Origin: Euphorbia lathyris | Lineage: Eukaryota; Streptophyta; Magnoliopsida; Malpighiales; Euphorbiaceae | Assembly (NCBI RefSeq): GCF_963576675.1 | Contig: NC_088919.1 | Span: forward strand, 47,514,501 to 47,578,500 | Reading direction: 5' to 3' | Length of the DNA stretch: 64,000 nucleotides | Shown here: piece after piece, positions 21,421-31,986 of the stretch | Position numbering within the stretch: position 1 is the stretch's first letter | Layout: every line of letters begins with the position of its first letter | Made by a program: the position numbers and the translations under genes | Notes under the pieces: generated by a model | What the model saw: the letters and a program-made list of their open reading frames with translations, nothing else | Databases searched by the model: none | What the model was told of the DNA's origin: nothing

Positions 21421-22755
21421 TGTTGGTCCCTTATAACGTGACAAGGTTAGTTCCAAGGGAGGGGATATGAACTAATTAAAATTTTGTCCGTTAAGGCTGA
21501 CTTCTTTTCTTAAGAAAAGGTTTACACAACGGCGCTAAGTAGTTTTAAGACACAAGCTTAGTCAACTTGTGACTAAGTCTGTTTCTTTCCTTGAGTCAGG
21601 AGATAGCACTTAGATTCTATTCCTGAACTCAGCTTATTAGTGCACTCAACTCAGTGTGAGTTCGTTACTTAGTCAGTTTTATAGCAAGCAATATATAAAG
21701 GAGTTTAAGGGTTAGAAATATGTTACTCAGCAGACATATCCTGGTTCGGCCTCTCCGCCTACGTCCAGTCCCCGGAACGCGTTCCGAGCTTTTTGAATTC
21801 TCTACTGAGCTCTTTAAAGGTAGAGCACGAAACCTTTTACAATAGAAGCTGAGTATACAAGAGTACCTTCCTCTATACCTCTACTTACTCCTATAACTAC
21901 CGCTGAGTACTATAACCGAGTACTCAGCCTCTCCTTTCTATTCTTCTAGAAATGATAAAGTGTTTGTCCTAAACAACAATTGTTAAGACACTTTAGATGA
22001 TTGAAATCACTCTAGACTTTTACACAATGATTGGAAATTGGCGTAAGATTTTGCTTTGCTTTTCTTACAGAACTTCAAGTATGAATTTGGACAGCGTTTC
22101 GACTAATTGAAGATCTGCATCGAATGAAGCAATTGAGAGGCCTTTATATAGTGACACTTCAAGCACCGGTAATTTTGAATTTCGAAATAACCGTTGGAGG
22201 CAAACGGCTTCCTGTCGTTGTCACTCAGGACGTGCTCAGTGTCGTTGGCCAATGAGATTTTTGCATCTTCTGTCTACGGCAGTGCTCAGCAGCTTTTCGT
22301 CAGATAAACAGAATGTTTCGACATTTACGGCAAAGTCTTCCAGACAGCTTCCTGCGCCTTCTAAACTTTACCCAAAGTAGAAATACTTTGTCTAGAAGTT
22401 GGTTCTATTCTGCCGCTGAACTGACTGCATTGTCGCTCAACTCAGCAGCTTCCTCTTGAAGCTTTTGATAGACGGCTTCTCGATCCTTCTTCATGCTGAG
22501 TCGTCGTTTCACTTGATACGACTGCGTTTTATCTTATTGGGTCGTGAGGTCTTGATTTGTTGACTTGGGCTTGACTTCCACTTATGGGCCTTTAGACTTT
22601 TTATCTTAATGTCTTATAAATCAATAAACTCAACATTGAACAAACACATTAGTGTGAATAAATCAAAGCATTTAAATTTAATGTGTTAGAATATTTTTTA
22701 TCAATTACTTAAATAATTTTGTCAAATCAAAATCATGTGGAAAGGTGTTTCAACA
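21421..22755 (-). mobile_element. Solo LTR, reverse orientation, Sirevirus-like family
   Basis: Starts TGTTGGTCCC and ends GTTTCAACA; read on the minus strand it is TGTTGAAACACC...GGGACCAACA. It is flanked by TSD GACTG at 21416-21420 and 22756-22760. It resembles the LTRs at 24957-26389 in ends and content, including GCTGAG motifs, but is clearly diverged, so it comes from a related family member. No internal region is left, as expected after LTR-LTR recombination. A TATA box in LTR sense lies near 22143-22152. Confidence 0.93.
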
Positions 22756-24956
22756 GACTGCGACCGACCGGCAGGGTACGAGGAATCAAAAAAGGACAAG
22801 GCCAGAGGAGATGCGCACAAACAGGAAAAAAGCAGACCAACCGCAGAAGCACGAGACGAGGGCCGGGCATGCAAGGAGGCCCCGATGCCCTTTCCAGCGC
22901 GGGTCGAGCGAGCAAACCTTGAGCGCAGAGGGGATAGATCCCGTGGAAAGGAGGTATATTATGTTGCTAAGAACCATCCCCGTCGATTCGCACACCTAAC
23001 TCTGTCGGCAGACAAAGGCAAAACCCGAGTCGAGAAGGAGTACTGCAAGTACCACAAATCCTCCGGACACTCCACGAAGAACTACTATCAACTGCAGAAA
23101 GAAATTGAGCGGATCACGGAGCAAGGTACGCCACCGAAGACCATTAGACAAAGGGAACAGAGCCCGAAACAACGAGACACCGGCCGAACAGATGAAGCGA
23201 AGCGACCAAGGTACCACGGAGAGATCCATATCATAAGGGAGGGAGCGCCGGCACTCTGTCCGCTCCGGGAGAGCTCCCGAAAGAGAAAAGCAGCTGATCA
23301 GACCCTGACGTTGCAGCCACCACTCCGGACCTACCATTCAGAGGCCCTCGTAGTCACCATCAACATCGCCGGCTTTAAAACGCATCGGGTGCTGGTGGAC
23401 ACAGGAAGCTCGATGAACTTGCTCACCTGGAGAGCGCTCCGTGCTATGAAAAATACTCACCGTGCCGGAACTTTTCCCCTAGTTGGCCTGTCAGAAATTG
23501 AAGTCCCCGTGAAGGGAGTCATCTCTCTGTCAACAATCTTTGCCGAAAGTGACCAAGAAGTAGAGGACACCGCAGAATGGGTGGTAGTGGATATCCCCTT
23601 GGCCTACAACGCCATTATCGGGAGACCTCTGCTGGCTAGCCTCAAAGCTACAATTGATATCTCCGAATTATGCTTGACTTTGCCGCTTCGACACGATAAA
23701 ATCACCATCCACGAAGATCACATCCTGGCTAAGAAACTGCAATGGGAGGCGACTCAACCTCGGACAGCGCTTTACCTGGAGGATGGTCTGATGGATATGA
23801 GGGGGTACAATCCCACGCCGATTGAGCCGGTCAGTGACTGTGCTATCGGGGAGAACAAGACACTGAAGATCGGGTCTAAGCTCCCGCCTCCTCTGGCCAG
23901 CGAGATAAAGGCCATTCTAATGGAGCATTCAGACGTCTTCGCATGGTGCACCGAAGACATCACAAGAGTCTCACCCGAACAAGCAACTCACAGATTGAAC
24001 ATCGACTCCTCCATTGAGCCCATAAAGCAGAAGAAGTGGGTGCAGGCAAAGGACAAGCAAGCTGCAGTCAAGGCAGAGATCAAAAAGCTACTAGCTGTAA
24101 AATTCATTCGTGAGGTCCACTATCCGGATTGGCTTTCTAACATTGTACTTGTAAAGAAGGCCAGCGGAAAGTATCGCATGTGTGTAGATTTCACCAATGT
24201 TAATAAAGCATGCCCCAAAGATTCCTACCTGCTGCCTAGTATAGATCAGCTTCTCGACCAGACAGCTGGTCGCAAAATCTTGTCCCAGTTTGATGCCATT
24301 GCTGGTTTTCAGCAAATCCCTCTGGACCCGGCCGATGCCGAGAAGACCTCCTTCATAACGCATGAAGGCACATATTGCTACAACGTGATGCCTTTCGGCT
24401 TGAAGAATGCGGGGGCCACATACCAGTGACTAATAGATAAGATGTTCACTCACCTCATCAGCAAAACGGTACAAGTATACATCGACGACATGGTCGTCCT
24501 AAGCGCAGTTGAGAGTGACCACCCGCGTGATTTGGCGGAGGTATTTAAAATTTTTAGGGATTACAATCTCAAGCTAAACCCGGAGAAATTTTTCTTCGGT
24601 ATTCGTAGCGGCAAGTTCCTAGGTTGCGTGGTTTCGGAGAAAGGTATCGAGCCTAATCCCGCAAAGATTGAGGCGATCTTAGAAATGGAAGCACCGTACA
24701 ATCTACAGGGAGTTCAGAGGCTCAACGAGAGGGTTATCGCCTTGGGCCGATTTATTTCCTGCTCGGCACACCGATGCTTGCCTTTTTACAAAGCAGTCAA
24801 GAAGGAGCATCCTTTCAAATGGTCCACGGATTTCCAGGCGGCATTTAACGCCATTAAAACTTCCCTCGCCACGCCCCCACTACCGTCGGTACCAAAGCAA
24901 GGACGGGACATCCAATTGTACTTCACCATCGCCGATGAAACTATGGCAGTCGTCTT
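22756..24956 (+). pseudogene. Gypsy gag end, protease and reverse transcriptase; cut by Sirevirus-like element
   Basis: Continues the gag frame (DRPAGYEESKKDKA). The zinc-knuckle position reads CKYHKSSGHSTKNYYQL, with Cys replaced as usual in this lineage. Aspartic protease motif VLVDTGSSMNLL is at about nt 23389-23424. Reverse transcriptase runs from about 24150: YRMCVDFTNVNKACPKDSYL, FDAIAGFQQIPL, MPFGLKNAGATYQ, then a TGA at 24427-24429, then VQVYIDDMVV with the catalytic Asp pair. The frame resumes after the stop to 24956. The stop alone would block function. Confidence 0.92.
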
Positions 24957-26389
24957 TGTTGAAACACATTTCCACAAGATTTTGATTTGACAAAATCATC
25001 CATGATTAAGAGGCAATTAAATTTAAATGCTTTGATTTAATTGTACTAATATGTTTGTTCAATATTGAGTGCAAGAATATATATATAAAGTAAGACAGGA
25101 CAGAAGTCAGCATAAGCAAAGCTGAGTGGAACGGAACTCAGCATGACAGAATAGAAGCCGAATGGAGTAGAACTCCGTATCAGAAGTTTTAGTCTAAGAT
25201 GCCAGAACGAAGCTGACTAAAACAAAAGACTTCTTCAGCAGCGTATAAACAGAACGGAGCTAACCACGAAGCAACTCAGTATAGAAGTTGAACATTCAAG
25301 GATAACGAATGAAGCAGAGTCACAGTCAGGACAACATGAAGGATCCGTTCACTAAAGGACAAAGTCTGCCAATCTTCTGCACCAATAATTGGAACCTCGA
25401 AGACACACAAAAGACTAATTCCAAGAAACATGGGTCGTTGGATTATTGGTAAAAGACAACTGGCGCAAAAAGACAAGTCTGATGCATGAAGACAAAACCT
25501 GACGACTGGATAAAACAGAGGAAGGAAATGGCGGTACAGACTGAAGCTGACCAGAATCTGTCCCCCAAAAGAGCCGTTTTGGTGTTAACGGTAACAATAA
25601 TTCAAACGATCCAAATCTGCAATTTCCTTCTATAAAAGGACAATGAAGAACCTTGGATCATCACTGAAGCATCAAGAGAAAAATACAAAGAGAGAAAATC
25701 TTGAAAGAACTCAAATACAAAAAGATCTTACACCAACTTTTCCATTCTCTGTGTAAATGCTAGATTGATTGTTGTATAATCATCTAAAGTGTTCTTTAGC
25801 ATAAAAAGAACAAGTTTGTGATCAATAGGAATATTGAGAGTGTTAAGTTGAGTGCTTGGTTGTAAGCATTCAGTGGTAGAGAAATTTAGGTGCTGGGTTG
25901 TAGCACTTAGTAGGAGTTGAGTAGACGAATAGAGGAAGGTACTCTTGCATATTCAACTGCCTTGTAATTGGTTTGTGCTCTACCGTTAAAGAGCTCAGTA
26001 TTGGATTTAAAAAGCCCGGAGGACTCTGGGGACTGGACGTAGGCAGTGAGGCCGAACCAGGATAAGTGATACTGAGTAATCTCTGAACTCTCTCTTATAT
26101 TGCATGTGTTGTTTGCTATATTTACTCAGCATATAAATTGCCTAAGCTGACCTTGAGTAAATAAGTGGTGCTGAGTTAGAAGCTGACCTCCAAGAGTGTC
26201 AATTCTCAACTCACAAGAAAACAACTTTAGTCAACATCTGACTAAAGCTGTCTTGAAACATTTCTCACCAAGCTGACCAAACGCTGAGTTAATAAACTCT
26301 CAAAATAACTTCATGTCAGCTTAATTAAAACGCGAAAAAGTTATATTAGTTCCTAACCCCCCATTGGAACTAATTACCAGGGACCAACA
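24957..26389 (+). repeat. 5' LTR of the Sirevirus-like element
   Basis: 1,433 bp from TGTTGAAAC to GGGACCAACA. It contains a TATA box (TATAAAAG, 25631-25638), so transcription would start near 25665. About 300 bp (near 25097-25396), dense in GCTGA/CTCAGC motifs, is absent from the 3' LTR. Confidence 0.95.
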
Positions 26390-26391
26390 AG

Positions 26392-26403
26392 TGGTATCAG
26401 AGC
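26392..26403 (+). promoter_or_regulatory. Primer-binding site, initiator tRNA-Met type
   Basis: TGGTATCAGAGC, 2 nt after the LTR end. The leader to the gag ATG is only about 50 nt. Confidence 0.93.
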
Positions 26404-26451
26404 CTAAGCTCACTACTCAAAGATTTAACAATCTTGAGCTGATCCCTAAAA

Positions 26452-28245
26452 ATGGGTGAGAATAGCACTCGGTTTCTTCCAGGAAACCAAACAACACAGA
26501 TACTCCCTGAGGGATTATCAATCACTAGACCTCCCCTATTCTTTGGGTCAAATTATACATCCTGGAAAAATAGGATGAAGAACTTTATTCAAGCCACAAA
26601 CATGAGTGCATGGCTTGCAATTATTCAAGGTCCACATGTGCCATACAAAACTGTTAACAATGAGAAAGTTGTTAAAAGTGAGGCTGAGTGGACAGAGGAT
26701 GACCTCAGAAAATTACAAAATAATGCTTCGACTATAAATATGCTTCACTGTGCGTTAGATGCTGCAGAATACAATAAGATCTCAGGTTGTGAGTCAGCAC
26801 AGGAGATTTGGAAGAAGCTTGAAGTAACCTATGAAGGCACAAGCAAAGTTAAGGAGTCTAAAGTCAATCAACATATGAGACTCTACGAGCTGTTTGAGAT
26901 GAATGAGAATGAAGACATCTCAGAAATGAATGCAAGATTCACAAACATTATAAATGAGCTAAAAAGGCTTGGAAAGAACTTCACTGAAGAAGAACAGGTG
27001 AAGAAAATTCTGAGAAGTCTGCCCAAGAGCTGGCAAGCAAAGAAAACAGCTGTAGAAGAAGCTCAAGACTTGACTACCTATAAATATGATGAGCTGATCG
27101 GATCCCTGCTGACCCATGAAATCTCTATGAAAAACTTTGAAGCCAAAGAGAAAGAAAAATCAGAAGATAAGAAACAAAAGTCACTTGTCATGAAAGCTGA
27201 CTCAACTGAAGCGGAGTCAACTGATGATGAGGAACTGGCCATGTTCACCAGAAAGATGAAGAAGCTGTTCAGGAGAAATGATAGAAACAGCAAAAGGTCA
27301 TTTAGAAGAAAGGACAAATACAAAGCTGAGTCAAGTGATAAGTACAAAAAGGACAGCTCGAAGTCTGTCACATGTTTTGAGTGTCATCAAACTGGGCACA
27401 TCAAATCAAGTTGTCCCAACCTCAAGAAAGAAAAGACGGGAAGCAAAAAGGCTATGGTAGCCACATGGAGTGACAGTGATGAGTCAACATCATCTGAAGC
27501 TGAGCAAAATGAAACAGCCAACATATGTTTCATGGCAGATGATGGAGCTGACCAATCCCAATCTGAGCAAGCTGACCTTTCTGATGAAACTGACCAGGAG
27601 GATCATAACAACGAGGTAACATCCTTACTTTTGCTTAGAAACGAAATGGTAAATGCCCTGAGCGACTTATATACACTAACTAAGAAGTGTAACAAAAAGA
27701 TTAAATCACTCAGCAGGCGCTGTGATGAGATTGAAGAGGTCAAGCTGAGTGACCTCCGATATCTTCTCCAGGACAACTCTGACTTACATACCAACATGCA
27801 AATCTTACATAAGTTTGTCACGGAGGTTCAATCTGAGTCAAAGAAACTTAGAAAGGATATCACAACGTTAAAGAGTCAAGGGAATGGCTCAAATAGAAAT
27901 AAACCCCATGCTGAGTACGCAAATACTAGTCAGCATAAGCAATTCACTCAATGTGAGTGTTGTGGAAAAAGGGGGCACACAAAGGATGTGTGTTGGCATA
28001 ACAAGCAGATTGTCCAATGTGACTTTTGCGGAAGAAAAGGGCATACCACAAAAGTATGTTGGCATGCCCAACACAATAATTCTGACCATACTCAGTTCAA
28101 CCCACAAAGGGTACCTTTTTGTGATTTCTGTGGTAAGCCAGGCCACACCATAAAAGTATGCCATCACAAGTTAAAATATGATTTTGCACCTGTTTATACT
28201 AACAAGAAAGGACCCAAAAGGAATTGGGTACCTAAAAATGAATAG
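26452..28245 (+). CDS. Copia (Sirevirus-like) gag with four CCHC zinc knuckles
   Basis: 597 codons, uninterrupted, ATG at 26452. The N-terminal capsid region (about residues 25-230) shows a UBN2-like pattern: FFGSNYTSWKNRMKNFI, ALDAAEYNKISGCESAQEIW, LYELFEMNENEDISEM. An acidic/Lys-rich linker follows. One CCHC (CFECHQTGHIKSSC) is at about 307-320, and three more in series lie at about 501-514, 523-536 and 557-570, each CX2CX4HX4C followed by WH or HH. A coiled-coil-prone stretch separates them (about 400-480). It ends in TAG at 28243-28245, with pol continuing in the same frame and lacking its own ATG. This suggests expression of pol by stop-codon readthrough or another bypass. Confidence 0.93.
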   Translation: MGENSTRFLPGNQTTQILPEGLSITRPPLFFGSNYTSWKNRMKNFIQATNMSAWLAIIQGPHVPYKTVNNEKVVKSEAEWTEDDLRKLQNNASTINMLHCALDAAEYNKISGCESAQEIWKKLEVTYEGTSKVKESKVNQHMRLYELFEMNENEDISEMNARFTNIINELKRLGKNFTEEEQVKKILRSLPKSWQAKKTAVEEAQDLTTYKYDELIGSLLTHEISMKNFEAKEKEKSEDKKQKSLVMKADSTEAESTDDEELAMFTRKMKKLFRRNDRNSKRSFRRKDKYKAESSDKYKKDSSKSVTCFECHQTGHIKSSCPNLKKEKTGSKKAMVATWSDSDESTSSEAEQNETANICFMADDGADQSQSEQADLSDETDQEDHNNEVTSLLLLRNEMVNALSDLYTLTKKCNKKIKSLSRRCDEIEEVKLSDLRYLLQDNSDLHTNMQILHKFVTEVQSESKKLRKDITTLKSQGNGSNRNKPHAEYANTSQHKQFTQCECCGKRGHTKDVCWHNKQIVQCDFCGRKGHTTKVCWHAQHNNSDHTQFNPQRVPFCDFCGKPGHTIKVCHHKLKYDFAPVYTNKKGPKRNWVPKNE

Positions 28246-31200
28246 TTTAAACTGCAGGTTAGCTTGACATGCGTGGAGAAGTCAAAACTATGGTATATAG
28301 ACAGCGCATGCTCAAGGCATATGACAGGTGATGAAACTCAGTTCATCACACTAGAGCTTAAACGAGGTGGAAGTGTAAGCTTTGGAGACAACAAGAAGGG
28401 TAAGATAGTCGGCTCAGGTACTATCGGAGGTAACCCAACTATTGAGTCTGTCTCCTTAGTTAAAGGTCTCAAATACAATCTGCTGAGTGTAGCTCAGCTT
28501 TGCAAGAGCGGCAGAAAGGTTGTATTTGATGATACTAAGTGTCAAATACTCGAGGGAAATACAAATGAATTGATTTTAACTGCCCCTCGTGTAGAAAATG
28601 TATACATGTTAAACTTAGAAAAACAGTTTTCTAAAAACATATGCTTGGTATCTAAAGAGGACAACTCCTGGCTATGGCATAGAAGACTTGCGCATGTCAG
28701 CATGGACCTTCTTGCCAAATTAGCTAGAAAGCAATTAGTTGAGGGATTACCCAAATTAAAGTTTGAAAAAGATCAACTGTGTAAAGCTTGTCAGCAAGGC
28801 AAACAAACTAAAAAGTCATTTCATAGCAAAAATATTGTCTCAACCAAAAGACCATTGGAATTACTACACTTGGATCTTTTTGGACCTATCCAGCCACTCA
28901 GCTTGGGAGGTAAGAAATTTTCCTTGGTTATTGTAGATGATTTCTCTCGGTTCACTTGGATCATCTTGCTGAGTAGCAAGGATGAAACTTTTGAGATGTT
29001 TACCACACTGATTAAAAAGCTTGAAAATGACAAAGACCTAAGAGTAGCTCACACTAGAAGCGACAATGGTGGAGAATTCAAAAACCAACAGTTTGATGAA
29101 TTCTGTGAAACCAGTGGTATTGACCACAATTTCTCCGCTCCTAGAACACCTCAACAAAATGGAGTTGTTGAAAGGAAAAATAGAACTATTGTCGAAATAG
29201 CTAGGATAATGCTGAGTGAAAATAGGCTTCCAAAGTACTTCTGGGGTGAAGCTGTTCACACGGCATGTTACATACTGAATAGGGCTCTAGTTAGACCTAT
29301 ACTTAAGAAAACCCCATATGAGCTTTGGAAAGGACGAAAGCCCAACATTGGATACTTTCGTGTCTTTGGGTGTAAATGCTTTATACTAAATACAAAAGAC
29401 AACCTTGCTAAATTTGATGCTAAAGCTGACGAAGCGATCTTTTTGGGGTACTCAACAAATAGTAAAGCATATAGAGTATTTAATAAAAGAACTCAAATTA
29501 TAGAAGAGTCTGTACATGTTGAGTTCGATGAAACTGACCCCACAGGTAAGTCAGCTCAGCTTGAAGAAGATGAACCAAGCTCAGCTTCCGCTGATCAACC
29601 AGAAGCCTCTGTGTCATCTATACAGAAGCTGACCTCAGGTAAGCAAGAAATTGAAATATCATTTGCGGACCAATCTGTTCCTGTAGAGATCATAGAAACA
29701 CCTCTTCCAAACAACTCAACATTGCCCAAGGAAATAAAGATCCCAAGAGGACATCCAGAACAGGCCATTCTTGATGCTGCCAACAACAAGTTGATGACCA
29801 GAGATCAGCTTAGAAAATACCTTAGCAATGTTGCCTTCGTCTCAATGCTTGAGCCAAAGAATTTTGCTGATGCTGAGCAAGATGAATATTGGATAAATGT
29901 CATGCAAGAAGAACTTGACCAATTCACCAGAAATGAGGTATGGGATCTAGTACCTAGACCTAGGAATCAAAAGCCCATAGGAACCAAGTGGGTCTTTAGA
30001 AATAAACTAGATGAGCATGGAAATGTGATTAGAAACAAAGCTCGACTCGTAGCCCAAGGCTATAGTCAGCAAGAAGGTATAGACTATGGAGAAACATTTG
30101 CACATGTTGCTAGGCTAGAAGCTATACGTATATTGTGTGCCTATGCTAGTTTCATGAATTTTAAGCTATACCAAATGGATGTAAAAAGTGCATTTCTTAA
30201 TGGCCTTATAAACGAAGAGGTATATGTTAATCAACCTCCTGGGTTTGAAGATTCAAAATTTCCAAACCACGTTTATAAACTCAAAAAGGCCTTGTACGGT
30301 CTAAAGCAAACTCCAAGAGCTTGGTATGAGAGGTTGACCAATTTCCTGCTGACCAGGAACTATGTCAGGGGAAAAGCTGACACAACCTTGTTCATTAAGA
30401 AAAAGGGTAAACATACCCTACTTGCATAAATATATGTAGATGATATTATATTTGGTGCTACTGACGAATCTTTGTGCAAAGAATTTAGCCAATAGATGCA
30501 AACTGAGTTTGAAATGTCGATGATGGGTGAACTCAACTTCTTCCTTGGACTTCAAATCAAGCAAGGTAAGAATGGCATCTTTATAAGTCAGTCTAAGTAC
30601 ACCAAGGAAATGTTAAAGAAATTCAGCATGGTAGATTGCAAACCAATATCAACCCCCATGGGTACTGATACTGTCCTATGCAAGGATGAGAAGAGTAAGT
30701 CAGTTGATAACAAACTCTATCGAGGTATGATAGGTTCTTTACTCTATCTCACAGATAGTAGCCCAGATATTCAGTACTCAGTATGCTATTGTGCTAGATA
30801 TCAAGCTGACCCCAGGGAATCTCATCTAACTGCTGTAAAAAGAATTTTTAGATACTTGCAAAGCTCAGTTGATGCAGGTCTATGGTATCCAACTTCAAAT
30901 GACTTCACACTCATTGGATATACTGATGCTGACTATGGACGAGATAAGCTAGAATGAAAGAGTACTTCGGGAGGATGTCATTTCCTCGGAAGCTGTCTAG
31001 TATCTTGGTTCAGCAAGAAGCAATCATCCGTAGCTCTGTCTACAACCGAAGCTGAGTACGTGGCTGCTGGAAGCTGTGTTGCACAAGTCCTATGGATAAA
31101 GCAACAGCTTGAGGATTATGGAGTCAAAACAAAGACAATAGAGATCAAATGTGACAACAAAAGTGCTATTGATCTATCTAAGAATCCAGTCCAACACAGC

Positions 31201-31377
31201 AGGATGAAGCATGTTAGCATAAGGCATCACTTCATCAGAGACCATGTACTAAAAGATGAGATCAAGCTGACCTATGTGCCAACAAATGATCAGCTTGCAG
31301 AAATCTTCACTAAGCCCTTGGCACGAGAACAATTCAATATACTAAGGGAAGCCATTGGTATGTCAAATCCACTCTAA
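28246..31377 (+). pseudogene. Copia (Sirevirus-like) pol: protease, integrase, RT, RNase H; three stops
   Basis: Same frame as gag. Protease site [13 protein letters not shown] at about nt 28291 has Ala where Asp-Ser/Thr-Gly is usual. GAG-pre-integrase [15 protein letters not shown] is near 28670. The integrase core has its D-D-E in HLDLFGP, SDNGGEF and [10 protein letters not shown] (28865-29180). RT begins near 29930 ([24 protein letters not shown]) with YVDDI near 30435. RNase H has TTEAEYVAAGSC, CDNKSAIDLS and RHHFIRDHV (31040-31230). In-frame stops are TAA 30427-30429, TAG 30493-30495 and TGA 30955-30957; otherwise the frame is open to TAA 31375-31377. It looks recently inactivated. Confidence 0.95.
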
Positions 31378-31886
31378 ATAAATCTGTATAATTGAATGTT
31401 GAGTGATTGCTAATTTGAATGATTGTGCAAATGCCATGCTGAGTAAATTAACAGTAAATATCTACTCTTTATTAAGCTTAAAAATAGAAAAATAACCTCA
31501 TGCTAAATTGACATAAACATTGAGTGGTTATACTGAGTAGATACAAATGTTGAGTAAATATCCTATGCTGAGTAGATAAACATATTGAGTAATCACCCTA
31601 TGCTGAGTTGATAAACATGCTGAGTGATTGACGTATGTTGAGTTATTTAGAGATAGGAAATTCATGAAAGCCAGGCACTCAACATCGCGAATGTTTCGAA
31701 TTCTAGCGAAATCCCGTAGAAACCCACTCGCGTAAAATAAATACCTACACGTGTAACCTCTGGCACCTTGGAAAGACGCACATTAATGACAAATCCCATG
31801 CGCCGAAGATGTCATAAATGACAGTATCTTTGTCGGTTGAACGTCCCTAGGCAAAACGGCTAGTTAAATGAATAGGGCCGCCATAA
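31378..31886 (+). other. Pol-ORF3 spacer rich in TGAGT motifs
   Basis: Non-coding with stops in all frames, so ORF3 cannot be reached by readthrough from pol. TGAGT occurs ten times between 31400 and 31655, half of them as CTGAGT. A palindromic ACACGTGT (G-box core) lies at 31747-31754. Confidence 0.7.
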
Positions 31887-31986
31887 ATCTATATAAAAAG
31901 TGGAAGGATCCCCACTCATTACTCTTTACGCCTACGATTTTCTGAAATCAGACTCTTCTCTCCCTAAAACCTCAAAACCTTCAACA
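31887..31986 (+). promoter_or_regulatory. Candidate internal promoter and leader for ORF3
   Basis: A TATA box (CTATATAAAAAG, 31889-31900) is followed by a CT-rich leader of about 60 nt. The start codon at 31987 has the context AACAATGGC, close to the plant optimum. With the G-box at 31747-31754 this resembles a complete plant core promoter. Activity is inferred, not shown. Confidence 0.55.
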
